Assembly: GCA_902651635.1 (NCBI GenBank)
Contig: CACRSC010000010.1
Span: 174,020-204,626 of the forward strand
Origin: Mastigamoeba balamuthi
Lineage: Eukaryota > Evosea > Mastigamoebida > Mastigamoebidae
Length of the DNA: 30,607 nt
Direction of reading: 5' to 3'
Under the pieces are notes generated by a model. The model had not been told where the DNA came from, did no database searches, and saw only the letters and a list, made by a program, of their open reading frames with translations. The stretch's first letter is position 1. Each line of letters begins with the position of its first letter. Made by a program: the position numbers and the translations under genes. Below, in pieces: positions 1 through 10,830 of this stretch.

Positions 1-738
1 AGCCCTGAAGGGGAGGTGTTAGTAACAGCAAGGAAGGTGCTTGTCTTTGGGATTGCGGCAAAAGAGTTGAGAGGCACGGCGAGAGTAAGCCCCGTTCTGT
101 TCACGTGTCGCCACGCTAACAGCATCACTGTGCTACGACGAGGGGCGTCGGGGACTACTGGCTCGACCCCCCCGCTGCGGTCGACTCGGGCCTCGCTCGG
201 CCGTCTTGGTCTCACGGGGGGGCAGCGCCAGGCGCTTGCCTTTGCGGCTGACACTCTCTGTCTTTGGTCCGGGGACTTTCCACGGAGCGTGGACGCCGGG
301 CGGACGGGCCCTTGCGGGTCCTCCCCCCTGTGTGTGTGCTCCGGTCGCTGTTCTTCGCGCGCGCCTCTGAAAGAAAAGAAAAGAAGAGGACATGCGGGCT
401 TTTTGAGGGGCGCGCGAGGGAATTTTGCAGATCGCGCGCGCGGGATTTTTCGGATTGCGTCAGAGTTGGCGTCATGGATCTGGCGGCGGCTTTTCGCGGG
501 ATGAAGGGACACCCCTTGCACATCTTTTCCAAAGGCTGTCTGCAAGTTTGTTGCGCTTGCCCTCGGCCCCCTCTTTCGGGTTCGTTCTTCGACTCCTTTC
601 AGTATCAACCCACGCACAACACACCACCACACCACACCCCCAGTCACCAGAGCGAAGGTCCACCCGGCAAAACAAGCGGGAGCAGTGAGCAAACAACCAC
701 GGGGTGGCAGAAACGACCAGAACCGAACTCAGTGAGAG
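1..738. other. Gene-free upstream region and probable 5' regulatory/UTR sequence
   Basis: I see no convincing coding sequence here. Open frames exist on both strands, but they overlap one another, are rich in Arg, Ser and Pro, and look like chance frames in GC-rich DNA. The stretch holds a purine run near 369-390 and an alternating CG-rich patch near 409-445. A CA/CCA-rich tract at about 611-645 lies just before the receptor gene at 739. It most likely contains the promoter and leader of that gene, but I could not identify a specific element. Confidence 0.5.
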
Positions 739-3700
739 ATGCCGGCAACCAGAGCCATGCGATTCAGCACGCACGCAGCTGTTGTGGTCTGCCTGCTAGC
801 GGCCGCCTGCAGGTCTAGTCCGTGCGGCGACCGCGTCTGCGACGCCAACGAGACCTGCTCCACTTGCCCGCAGGACTGCGGGCCCAGGGACCTCGTCTGC
901 GACGCGTCTCAGACCTGCTCCTCCTGCCCAGACGTACCTTGCCATCCTCCGCGTTCCGCGTTTTCGGTTTTTTTGCCTGCAGTTGTCGAAAAGACACAGC
1001 CCAGAACACCCTACCTTGCCTGTGCTATCGTTTTACTGCGCATTTTTATGCTGTTGCCTACGTCTGCATTGCCTGTTGGCCCACCTGGCGGTTTCTGAGA
1101 CGGTTTTCCAGGACTGCGGGCCGTGCGGGAGCTGCGGTGACGGCGCCTGCTCGTCCGCGGAGATCGGGGTGTGCACGCTGGACTGCGGCACCGCGTTGCA
1201 GACCCCGACGGCAGTCATGAACTCGGGCGGCACGCAGGTGCTCGTCAGGGGCGCGCGGCAGTTGTCGAGCGTCAAGTTCAACAGCAACTGCTTCGAGTCG
1301 CTCGCGCCCGAGACGGCGCGCCAGCTCGGCGCCGACCCCACGTGCAGGTGGCTGCCCAGCGGCGACTTCTACATCGCCGTCGGGCAGAGCTCCACGCTCA
1401 AGCCAGGCGAGTTCGAGATTCAGATATCCCGCAGTTCCGAAACTTCATTGAACTAACATCAATTGATTTGCCCCACATTTTCCACAGGGGGTTGGCTCAT
1501 GTTCAAGGGTCCCGGGTGCGGCCGCCACTCCACCCCACCCCTCCACGGCCCACTGACCTTCTTCTGCGCAGGTCGCAGTCAAGAATCTGGCTGTCGCTGG
1601 CAGCCGGGGGGCTGAGCCCGGCCAAGGCGGTCATCAAAGTGCGCAAGACGTGCACGTGCGACCCCCTCGTGCTCAACGGCGAGCTCTCGGTCGGCGCGGG
1701 CACGCAGCCGCTCACGTACGCCTGGCGCCTCGTGTCGCCCACGGACGCAGAGGTCGCCCGCAACCTCTCGTCGACCACCGGGCCACGCGTGGCCCTGGCG
1801 CTCCGCGGGGGCGTCGCCTACACGGTGGAGCTCACGGTGACCGACGGCTTCGGGCAGAAGGACGTGGCGACGGTGACGACGAGCAGGAGCGCGGACGTCA
1901 GGCCCTGGGTCGACATCGACGGGCCCCTGTTCCGCCAGGTGTACCAGGGCAGCGTCCTGAAGCTCACGGCCATCATGAACGAGGCCAACTGCCCGGGCAG
2001 CACGAAGGACTGGCCCATGGCCTCCAACAACACGTGGACCGTCGTCCCGCCGCTCCAGCAGCCGCTCTCCGTCGACGAGAGCAGCTTCCAGTACGCACCA
2101 CCCCTCACCCTCCCAGCTCAACGCGGCCCCGCGACAGGTGGCTGCAGATACCCGCGTCGAGGCTGCAGCTCGGGACGACGTACACGTTCACGCTGACTGG
2201 GATGCAGCCGGCAGACCTCAAGGAGCCGTGGGCCCACTGGGCCACGTCCTCGGCGTCGGTGCAGGTCAGGGCGGTGCGCGACCCCGTGCAGGTGGGCATC
2301 TACGGGGGCTCGCGGCTGATGTCGCTGTCGAGCGTCACGACCCTCTTCCCGACCTTCTTCCCGCCGACCACCGAGACCTTCCTGTCGGCCCCATACGTGA
2401 GCCCACCTGCGCGCCGAGCGCCACCGCACCTCTCACGCCGATCACCACCAGAACTGGACGTGCACCGACGACACGGGCAAGGTCGTCCTGCAGAGCCTGG
2501 AGCGGAGCATCAGCTTCCGGCCGCCCAACGTGGGCCCCACGACGTGCTGCGTCAGCACAGTGATCTACGAGAGGAGCACAGAGAGGTGCGAGGTGATCAC
2601 GGGCACCGACTCCACGTGCGAGGACTTCGGGGTCCAGCCCTCCAACCTCCTCATCGGCGTCAACGACAAGCTCACCATACGCGGGCTGGCCGTCGTTTCG
2701 AAGAAGTGCGGGCAAATACCCCGCAGACTCGCAGACTCAACGCCTGCTCTCGCAGGTTCAAGTGGACTGTCACGCCGACGCTGCCGGCCAGCGCGTTCCT
2801 GACGAACCCGTCCAGTGACCAGATCCTCGTCGTCAAGCCCCAAGTGCTGACCGCGTCCAGCCAGTACAAATTCCACTTCGCATCGGCCGAGTGCGTCCGC
2901 CGCATCCGCCGCATCACGGGCTGACCGCAGAGCACCGTAACAGCGACTCGAACCAGGGGTTCGCAGAGATCACGATCGCGACGGCGGGGGCACCGTTTGG
3001 GGGCACATTCAAGATGCTCAGCCCGTCGGGAACGAACGTGGGCGTCGCCCTGACAGACCTGTGGTCCGCGGACTTCAGCGGGTGGAAGCCAGCGTCCGAC
3101 GAGGACGGCCCCCTGGAGTACTCTCTCCAATGTGAGCCCGACGCGTACCTTATCCCCGGGCGGCATCTGACACAACCGGGCAGTTGTCTCGCCGAGAGGG
3201 AACCAGGTGGCCATTCGCTGGTTTGCGTACCAGCCGCACTTCGAGAATCTTCGGATGCCGCGGTCCTCGAACTCCGACAACCTGATGGAAATAATCGGAG
3301 TGGTGCGTGGCGAGCTCAAGGCGGCGCATCTGACGAGCTCGCTCGGCGCAGATCCGCGACAGGAGAGGCACCACAACGTCTGTTCGGTACTCGGTTACGA
3401 TGACCATCTCCAGCCCCTCGGCATCCATTGCGATTATCGATCAAGTCGAGCGCGAAGGATACCGCACCACGTACAACCCAGACCTGTGCGTGTGGACAAT
3501 CGCCTCTGTCATCGAAGGCGTCGACCCCAACATCGTGAAGAACATCGACCACCTGTGGATCGGCGCCCATCCTGACGAGCTCAGTGCGCTTGTTCTGCAT
3601 TAACCACGAGAGCATCAGGCTGACATGGGGTTCTCTCCGCAGACAACTGGAACCATAGTCTGGTTCGGCAGTCGTACGCTCTGACCAACACGGACCTTAT

Positions 3701-5323
3701 CCGGCGGTCTATGGCAGCCATGTCCGACACGCTGCCAGATTGGAGCTCCTGCAGGGACCAGCTCATCCAGATGTTTGTCCAGTGAGTCGTTCTCAACTCA
3801 AATGCTCCTCCTACTCTGCTCAAACACCCGTTTCCCCCAGGTACGTCACAGGGATGTCCCAGACGACCCTGAGGATAGGAATGGACCAATCGAGACAGCT
3901 GATCCCCGAGGTTCTCAAGGCCTACAGGTCTGTGGTCACCGTTCTCCAGATGAAGAACATGCCGTACAACGACCAGGCTATGATCTTCTGCGAGTCCATA
4001 CAGCGCGACATAGCAACGTGAGTGCCTCCGTCTCCACTTTCACACCTACGGGGGGAGCGTCGCTGACAGAGCCGGCAGCCATTCGAACGGCGAGGTCGTG
4101 CAGTACACGTCGGACGTCCTCAACATCACGAACGCCAAGCTCCGCCTAGCGGACGCGACGTTCACCGCGCCCTCGATGACGTCGACGGTCGCTGTCGACC
4201 AGGCCTCTGTCGCCACGTACGACGGCGAGTACCTCGAGTTCAACCTGCGCGAGTTCAACAAGACCTTCCTGCAGCCCAACAACACGTACGAGATCGTCAG
4301 CCCCACGCTGGTCGCGCTCTCGGTCACGCGCAACCAAACGATGGTCGAGGTCAAGTCGGCGACGGTGACGGTGCAGTTCAACGTGCCCCTCGCCGTCACC
4401 GCCGACCTCCACTGCGTGTGGAGGCGCTTCGACGGCGTGGCCTTCATGCCGTGCAAGGGCCAGCCGCAGAGCCCCGCCAACAACGTCATCTCCTGCTCGT
4501 GCTCGCAGGGCGTCATCATCGCGCTGGCCCGGGGGTCGTTCGACATCAAGCAGTCGTCCTCGGGCCTCCCCGTGGTCGGGCAGTCCTCGGAGCTGCCGTT
4601 CCAGAGGGACCAGGACGGCACCAAGTTCCCGCTTGCTCTGGTCGTCGGCGTGTGTGTCGGCGGCGGCGTCGGGCTCATCATGATCGCGCTGATCGTTACC
4701 ATTGTCTAGTGCGCCACAACGCGCTCTCTGCCCACCTCCCCCCACACGCCGTCCTCGGGACTGACACGGGGAGTCAACCCTACAGCGTGGTGAGGAAGAG
4801 GGACCACTCGCGGGTGCCCTGCTCGTCCGGGTCGTCGTCGGGCGCGTCCGGCGGGTCGAACCAGAGCCCGCAGCCGGGGCGCGGCAGCAGCGACGAGCAC
4901 CAGCCACCCAACACCATCTGCGACCCGAGGTTCGTCTCGTACCACGGCTACGACGGCTACGACGAGAACGGCGAGTGCACGATGCTGCCCGTGGTGACCG
5001 CGGGCATGATCGGGCTGGACCCTGTCGCGGGGACCGCCCCCTTCGTCGTCATCAACTCGCCGCGCCCGATGGGCTCGCTCTCGGCCGGGTCGCACTCGGC
5101 GTCCGGCGGGGACATTGCGCTGCAAGAGATCCCGCAGTCGCCGTCGATGGCACACCTGCCCGTCGTGATGATGGGGCCCACGGAAACCGTGTTCCGGCAG
5201 AGCATAGCGCCCCAGCAACTCGCCATGTACCAAAGCGCCCCACAGATGGGCATGTACGATATGATGCCACCACCGCCACCCCCGCAGCTCGAGCCTCATA
5301 GTGCACACGGAAATGAACAATAA
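739..5323 (+). CDS. REJ-domain type I membrane receptor-like protein, 13 exons
   Basis: Phase-consistent exons are 739-933, 1112-1410, 1572-2090, 2138-2396, 2452-2705, 2756-2890, 2944-3131, 3184-3299, 3352-3583, 3643-3781, 3841-4017, 4079-4708 and 4786-5323, giving about 1226 residues. The protein starts with a hydrophobic signal peptide ending near VCLLAAA. Cys-rich modules of the CGDRVC...CSTCPQDCG type follow (residues about 27-95). Next is a long beta-sandwich ectodomain that reads like a REJ (receptor for egg jelly/polycystin-1) region, for example LTYAWRLVSP and TLTGMQPAD. A GPS-like CVW...CSCS motif sits near 950-980, one membrane helix at about 1021-1047, and a Pro/Ser/Gly-rich cytosolic tail of about 180 residues ends the protein. 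The splice sites of introns 2 (donor 1411), 6 (2891-2943) and 12 (acceptor 4785 or 4773) are the least certain. The TAG at 4707-4709 is not used, because intron 12 begins at its G. An AATAAA overlaps the true stop. REJ proteins usually act at the cell surface; the ligand here is unknown. Confidence 0.8.
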
Positions 5324-5605
5324 AAACAGCAACGAGAGCACACACCCCATTTCTCGTCGATAAACACAAGTAATGGCTTGTAGTATTGGGCGAGTGGTGC
5401 GACCACGAGCTGAGAACGGCAACTGCTCTTGCTGTGCTGCGGGCTCGGCTTCCACGCACCACACTGGTTGTTGAACACGCGGACAAACGCGCTTCAGAGC
5501 TACACAAGAGTTTTGGCGAACAACCGAAAGAGAGACAAAGAGACACAGAGAGGTGGTGGTATCAGATCAATTGATTGACTGCAAAATAAAGAGGTAGACG
5601 GGCGA
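5324..5605. other. Intergenic spacer between convergent 3' ends
   Basis: This spacer separates the end of the REJ gene (+) from the end of the Sel1 gene (-). It contains AATAAA-like sequences on the + strand at the REJ stop and near 5585. The 10-bp palindrome ATCAATTGAT lies at 5566-5575. I see no gene in it. Confidence 0.6.
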
Positions 5606-7233
5606 TTATCTGCGGACCCTGAGGCCTCGGAGCGCTACTTGCGAGTGCCGGTTGCCGTAGGCGGCCCACAGCGACGCGGCCCTGCGCACGTCCTGCGGCA
5701 GCCCGCCCAGCCCCAGCGCGTACGCCTCGCCGAGCTGGAACGCCGCCCTGTCGTTGCCCTGCGCCGCCGACAGCGCGAAGAACTTCACGGCCGTCGCGAT
5801 GTCCTGCTCGGTCCCGACGCCGCGCAGCAGGCACAGCCCGTAGGCGTACTGCGCGTCGGCGTCGTCGAGCTCGGCGGCGGCGCGGTACATCCGCACGGCC
5901 TCGCGCGGGTCGCACTCGACGCCCTCGGAGCCGTGCTCGAGCAGCACGCCGAGGTTGTGCAGGCCGCGGGTGTCGCCCTGGGCCGCGGCCAGGCGGTAGA
6001 GGCGGGCAGCGACGCCCTTGTCGACGGGGACGCCGCTGCCCTGGCTGTAGCACCACGCGAGGCAGCAGAGGCCGTGGGCGAGGCCGCTGTCGGCCGCGTG
6101 GCGGTACAGCCGCAGCGCCTTGTTGACGTCCTTCTCCACGCCGTCGCCCATCTCGTAGCACACCCCTGGGGTGTCAGGCAGGACAGCGCCGGCTCGTGAG
6201 GACACAGCCGGGACACTGCAGGGAGGGCAAGCAGCACACACTCACCTAATTCCTACAACACACTTCAAATCATCGGGTACGGCGCCGACTAGGGACTGAC
6301 CAGCCGTACTCACGTAGTTCGCGACGTGGGGTGTGTGTGGGGCACCACAGAAAAAAGTGGAACTGGCGAGCAGGGCGGGTGGTGTCGCTTGCTGGCGGCT
6401 GCAACAACTCAATTTCAATCGTGAGCGAAGAATCAATCAATCACAGCAAAACGAGACAAATCAAGTGTGCCTGGCACCTTAACTTCCTCCAGGCACGGCT
6501 CAGCACCTGTCCGCTCCCCCCCACGCGCCCGAATCAATCGACACACGAGCCGCGACGGCCCCAGGGGTCCCCCACCTTCCCCACACGAACCGAGGTTGCA
6601 CATGGCGTGGACGTGGCCGAGGTCGGCGGCCTTGCGGTAGAGCTTGACAGCGACGGAGATGTCCTGGGGCGTGCCGACGCCGCGGTCGTAGCAGTACCCG
6701 AGGCTGGCGCACGCAGGAGCCACGCCGCGCTTGGCCAGCGGCTCCCAGATCTCCGCCGCGGCCTTGTGCTCGGCGCACATAAAGTACAGCCACGACCCGC
6801 GCAGGAAGTCCATCAGCGGCGTGTGCTCCACGCCCCGCTCAAAATACAATCTGGAATTTCATTCGTCCGTCAGATTTCCTCGATTCGGATCGGGAAAAAG
6901 AGAGTTCGCGGGGAGGGAAAAAGAGGGGGGAGAGCTGAGACAACTGTGGGGGGCGTACTTCGCGCGGTCCCTGGCGTCGGGGGAGGCTGTTCGCACGCGG
7001 TGGAGGAGGGCGTCGGTGCCGTAGTCGCTGCCGAGGTCGAGGGGGACGAAGCACTGCGGGTGTGCGCTGCGGAGGGCTCTGAGGAGCAGCAGCGCGGGCA
7101 CAAACTCAGGCGCCGCGGCGAGCGCGTGCAGGAGGGCGTCGCGCGCGGCGTCGAACGCGCCCGTGTCGAACAGGGCGACGGCGCGGTCCGTCAGCGCGAC
7201 GGGGTCCGCGCGCGGTGCCTGGTCCTCGGACAT
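5606..7233 (-). CDS. Sel1-repeat protein, 3 exons
   Basis: On the minus strand the exons are 7233-6959, 6850-6591 and 6165-5606, giving 364 residues with phases that match exactly. The donors are GTACGCCC and GTTCGTGT and the acceptors ATTCCAG and CACCCCAG. Residues 1-91 form a helical, TPR-like lead (AVALFDTGAFDAARDALLHA). Residues about 105-355 hold roughly six Sel1 repeats with the LG.CY..G.GV..D...A..LYR.AA..G pattern; intron 2 (425 nt) splits the NLG/VCYEMGDGVEKD repeat. Sel1 repeats form right-handed solenoid scaffolds for protein-protein contacts, often in signalling or ER quality control. There is no signal peptide, so a cytosolic adaptor is more likely. Exons 1-2 are repeated at 8805-9447. 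Confidence 0.85.
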
Positions 7234-7702
7234 TCAGATGTGAACCAAAGATACAAATATCTTGTCAGTGGTGTCGGCGAACCCTTTGGGAGGCCTCTGC
7301 ACTCGTCGAACCACCACGATCTCGCGGCGCAACGCAGCGGCACTCTTGCTCCTGGGTCAGTAATGCCGTCTTTCACCCATCCCATACAGTTGCCAAGAGA
7401 TCATCGCCATACTGAAAAGGAACTCGGCACTGCGAGAAAGCCTCAGAGACATTGCCACCCCCTTGATAGCAAGTGAAGGGGAATAAATAACCTTGTTGCT
7501 TTGCCGAGGCGTTGGGTGTTGTGCACTGGCGAGGAGGGAAAAAACTGCTGACGCGGCTGTGGTCTCGGCATCGGCTTCTGCGCGCCCGCTACCGCCTGCG
7601 GCGACTACATCGGAACGACGCGGGACTGGGGGCAGAGTGGACCTTTGTCCCAGTCCGCTGACGGTGCGGGGTTTGAAGGGGCCCCGCAGCAGGGGGCGCC
7701 GG
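7234..7702. other. Spacer: Sel1 promoter side and 3' side of the small gene
   Basis: I see no gene I can support. The sequence upstream of the Sel1 ATG (7306-7480) is the most diverged part between the two copies of the duplicated block. Confidence 0.5.
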
Positions 7703-8279
7703 TCAGGGCTCCTGGTAACAGTCCGCTGGACCACCTCTGGCTGGCCGTCCTTCCCACGCCAGGATGGTCCGGGGTTCCTGGGTCCACTCGCACGCATCCA
7801 GTCCCTTCGGCTTCTTCCTCTCAAGGCACTGGCCGCCCCCTCGGCCGCTGCCGGGCACAACGTAGCGAAGAACAAAGGAGAAAGAAAAAAACAAAGAAAA
7901 GAGAATCGTTGAGTGAAGAACACCGCCCTACCTGAACTCCCCGCGTGGCGACACGTCATCAACCTCGCGTGCGCAGCTCCCCACGAAGCGACACTCGGAC
8001 ACGGGGCTGCTGACGACTCGACGATCTCCGCAGGGCGGCCGACCAACGTGGGGCCCGCAAGACGGGGCCTCTGTGCTGACGCTCGACTCGAGCTCGCGCC
8101 ATACGAAGCTCCGCGTGGGCGTGCTGCTCCAGTTCCTGGCGAGCGAGGGCAGTCAGTGTAAGCAATGCCAGGGACAGCGGGCGAGGGTCAGGGCTGATGA
8201 GCGAAGTGATGTTCGGGAAGACGAGCTCCCCGCAGTCGTAGTTACGGCGTGCGGGCCAAGTAGGGTACAAGCTGCGCAT
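7703..8279 (-). CDS. Small hypothetical protein, 3 exons (copy 1)
   Basis: My model on the minus strand is exons 8279-8176, 8135-7932 and 7847-7703, about 150 residues, with phases 2 and 2. The last intron (7931-7848) has a strong GTAGGG donor and a pyrimidine-rich CGGCAG acceptor. The first intron is only 40 nt with a weak GTCCCT donor, so the N-terminal exon is less sure. Comparison with the second copy supports coding: the only length change in an exon is 9 nt, in frame, and the single change in exon 3 (CTT/CTC Leu) is synonymous. The product has several Cys and Trp residues but no family I recognise. It sits head-to-head with the F-box gene, so the two may share a promoter at 8280-8606. 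Confidence 0.45.
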
Positions 8280-8606
8280 GTGCTGGCTTCGGGGCGTGTT
8301 CTGTGTGCTTGAGAGAATTTAATGAAATGGCCGCAGTTCAGAGGGCCCTCGAAAAGAGCGGCTGTGACCCTTCGTAGCCGTCGCTGCCCCTGACGAAGCA
8401 GCCGGACCCTCACGATTCGCCCTCGAATATCTTCTTCTAAATCCCAATGCGGTCTGCCCCCCACACAGCAGTTCGACCAGCACCCCGCGTTTTGGTGCAT
8501 ATCAAAGCCCACGCTCTCCACCGCACGGGTCAGTCGCCGGGAAAACAGATGACAAAATCTAGCAGATTTTCGGTGGACAGATCTGTTGGCTGTGTCTGGC
8601 CCGTCT
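8280..8606. promoter_or_regulatory. Divergent intergenic region between the small gene and the F-box gene (copy 1)
   Basis: 327 nt separates two divergently oriented start codons, so this is a likely shared promoter. It contains an AT-rich patch (AATTTAATGAAATGG) near 8318. Its equivalent at 10505-10830 is largely conserved, but I cannot assign factor sites. Confidence 0.4.
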
Positions 8607-8735
8607 ATGACGCACGAGCACGACGGCGCCCCCGCAGAGGCGGAGACCGTGTTCGGGCAGCTGCCTGTCGACGTGGCCGTGGACTGCGTGCTGGCGCGCC
8701 TCCCGCAGCGCTCGCTGTGGCGGGCCTCGCGCGCG
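8607..8735 (+). pseudogene. Truncated 5' end of the F-box gene (copy 1)
   Basis: The first 43 codons match the complete gene at 10831-12480, then the sequence stops at the N in position 8736. An in-frame Met seven codons upstream in copy 2 (10810) is TTG here, so the shared ATG (8607/10831) is the better start. This is either an allele cut off by the assembly or a genuinely truncated duplicate. Confidence 0.8.
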
Positions 8736-8736
8736 N
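8736..8736. other. Single ambiguous base at the duplication junction
   Basis: One N lies exactly where the F-box coding sequence breaks off and the sequence jumps back to the Sel1 intron. Both sides carry CGCG-rich sequence. This is the expected signature of a scaffold or contig join. Confidence 0.95.
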
Positions 8737-8804
8737 ACGCGCCCGAATCAATCGACACACGAGCCGCGACGGCCCCAGGGGTCCCCCACCTTCCCCACAC
8801 GAAC

Positions 8805-9447
8805 CGAGGTTGCACATGGCGTGGACGTGGCCGAGGTCGGCGGCCTTGCGGTAGAGCTTGACAGCGACGGAGATGTCCTGGGGCGTGCCGACGCCGCGGT
8901 CGTAGCAGTACCCGAGGCTGGCGCACGCAGGAGCCACGCCGCGCTTGGCCAGCGGCTCCCAGATCTCCGCCGCGGCCTTGTGCTCGGCGCACATAAAGTA
9001 CAGCCACGACCCGCGCAGGAAGTCCATCAGCGGCGTGTGCTCCACGCCCCGCTCAAAATACAATCTGGAATTTCATTCGTCCGTCAGATTTCCTCGATTC
9101 GGATCGGGAAAAAGAGAGTTCGCGGGGAGGGAAAAAGAGGGGGGAGAGCTGAGACAACTGTGGGGGGCGTACTTCGCGCGGTCCCTGGCGTCGGGGGAGG
9201 CTGTTCGCACGCGGTGGAGGAGGGCGTCGGTGCCGTAGTCGCTGCCGAGGTCGAGGGGGACGAAGCACTGCGGGTGTGCGCTGCGGAGGGCTCTGAGGAG
9301 CAGCAGCGCGGGCACAAACTCAGGCGCCGCGGCGAGCGCGTGCAGGAGGGCGTCGCGCGCGGCGTCGAACGCGCCCGTGTCGAACAGGGCGACGGCGCGG
9401 TCCGTCAGCGCGACGGGGTCCGCGCGCGGTGCCTGGTCCTCGGACAT
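8805..9447 (-). pseudogene. Partial Sel1-repeat gene: exons 1 and 2 only (copy 2)
   Basis: Exons 9447-9173 and 9064-8805 encode the same residues as the gene at 5606-7233, but the third exon, which holds most of the Sel1 repeats, is absent because the sequence meets the N at 8736. If the duplication is real this copy cannot give a full protein. If it is a haplotype join, this is simply the other allele of the same gene. Confidence 0.8.
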
Positions 9448-9915
9448 TCAGATGTGAACCAAAGATACAAATATCTTGTCAGTGGTGTCGGCGAACCCTT
9501 TGGGAGGCCTCTGCACTCGTCCAATCATCCCGATCTCGTGGCGCAACGCACCGGCTTGCCCCTGGGTCAGTAATGTCGTCTTTCACCGATCCCAGACAGC
9601 TGTCAAGACATCAGAGCCATACTCTGAAATGGAACTCGGCACTGCGATTAAGCCTCAGAGACATTGCCACCCCCTTGATAGCAAGTGAAGGGAATAAAGA
9701 ACCTTGTTGCTTTGCCGAGGCGTTGGGTGTTGTGCACTGGCGAGGTGGAGGGAAAAACTGCTGACGCGGCTGTGGTCTCGGCATCGGCTTCTGCGCGCCC
9801 GCTACCGCCTGCGGCGACTACATCGGAACGACGTGGGACTGGGGGCAGAGTGGACCTTTGTCCCAGTCCGCTGACGGTGCGGGGTTTGAAGGGGCCCCGC
9901 AGCAGGGGGCGCCGG
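9448..9915. other. Spacer between partial Sel1 copy and small gene copy 2
   Basis: This is the counterpart of 7234-7702. I see no supported gene. Confidence 0.45.
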
Positions 9916-10504
9916 TCAGGGCTCCTGGTAACAGTCCGCTGGACCACCTCTGGCTGGCCGTCCTTCCCACGCCAGGATGGTCCGGGGTTCCTGGGTCCAC
10001 TCGCACGCATCCAGTCCCTTCGGCTTCTTCCTCTCGAGGCACTGGCCGCCCCCTCGGCCGCTGCCGGGCACAACGTAGCGAAGAACAAAGGAGAAAGGAA
10101 AAAAAAACAAAGAAAAGAGAATCGTTGAGTGAAGAACACCGCCCGACCTGAACTCCCCGCGTGGCGACACGTCATCAACCTCGCGTGCGCAGCTCCCCAC
10201 GAAGCGACACTCGGACACGGGGCTGCTGACGACTCGACGATCTCCGCGGGGCGGCCGACCAACGTGGGGGACAACGGGCCCGCAAGACGGGGCCTCTGTG
10301 CTGACGCTCGACTCGAGCTCGCGCCATACGAAGCTCCGTGTGGGCGTGCTGCTCCAGTTCCTGGCGAGCGAGGGCAGTCAGTGTATGCAATGCCAGGGAC
10401 AGCGGGCGAGGGTCAGGGCTGATGAGCGCAGCGATGTTCGGGAAGACGAGCTCCCCGGAGTCGTAGTTACGGCGTGCGGGCCAAGTAGGGTACAAGCTGC
10501 GCAT
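9916..10504 (-). CDS. Small hypothetical protein, 3 exons (copy 2)
   Basis: Exons 10504-10401, 10360-10148 and 10060-9916 give about 153 residues. It is the same gene as 7703-8279 with a three-residue insertion in exon 2 and several substitutions (for example Cys to Ser and Thr-Ser to Ala-Ala in exon 1). The function is unknown. The conserved intron boundaries argue for a real transcript, and the weak first donor leaves the N-terminus uncertain. Confidence 0.45.
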
Positions 10505-10830
10505 GTGCTGGCTTCGGGGCGTGTTCTGTGTGCTTGAGATAATTTAATGAAATGGTAGCAGTGTAGAGGACCCTTTTATAGAGCGGCTGTGACCCTTCGT
10601 AGCCGTCGCTGCCCCTGTCGAAGCAGCCGGACCCTCACGATTCGCCCTCGAAATATCTTCTTCCAAATCCCAATGCGGTCTGCCCCCCACACAGAAGCTC
10701 GACCTGCACCCCGCGCATGGGTGCAAATCAAAGCCCACGCTCCACCGCACGGGTCAGTCGCCGGGGAAAAAGATGACAAAATCTAGCAGATTTTCGGTGG
10801 ACAGATCTGATGGCTGTGTCTGGCCCGTCT
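10505..10830. promoter_or_regulatory. Divergent intergenic region between the small gene and the F-box gene (copy 2)
   Basis: This is the intact copy of the presumed shared promoter, 326 nt between two opposed start codons. An AT-rich patch near 10540-10550 is retained. No specific site is identified. Confidence 0.4.

Larger units (their letters stand above)
6523..8735. repeat. First copy of a 2.2-kb duplicated segment
   Basis: This block matches 8737-10959 over its whole length. The part covering Sel1 exons 1-2 and their intron appears identical. The Sel1 upstream region (about 7306-7480) is clearly diverged, with many substitutions and small indels. The remainder differs by scattered substitutions, a 9-nt indel and an A-run length change. 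The copy ends abruptly inside the F-box coding region at the N of 8736. Confidence 0.9.

Noticed and set aside
16-504. 162-codon frame at the window start
   Set aside because: It has low-complexity, Arg/Ser-rich composition, is overlapped by equally long frames, and shows no motif or splice signals.
4707-4709. TAG as the end of the REJ receptor gene
   Set aside because: A phase-matched intron starts at its last base, and a coding tail continues to a stop overlapped by AATAAA.
6331-7476. 381-codon plus-strand frame antisense to the Sel1 gene
   Set aside because: It crosses the Sel1 exons, has a biased Arg/Gly/Val composition, and lacks a domain. The minus-strand Sel1 repeats explain the sequence.
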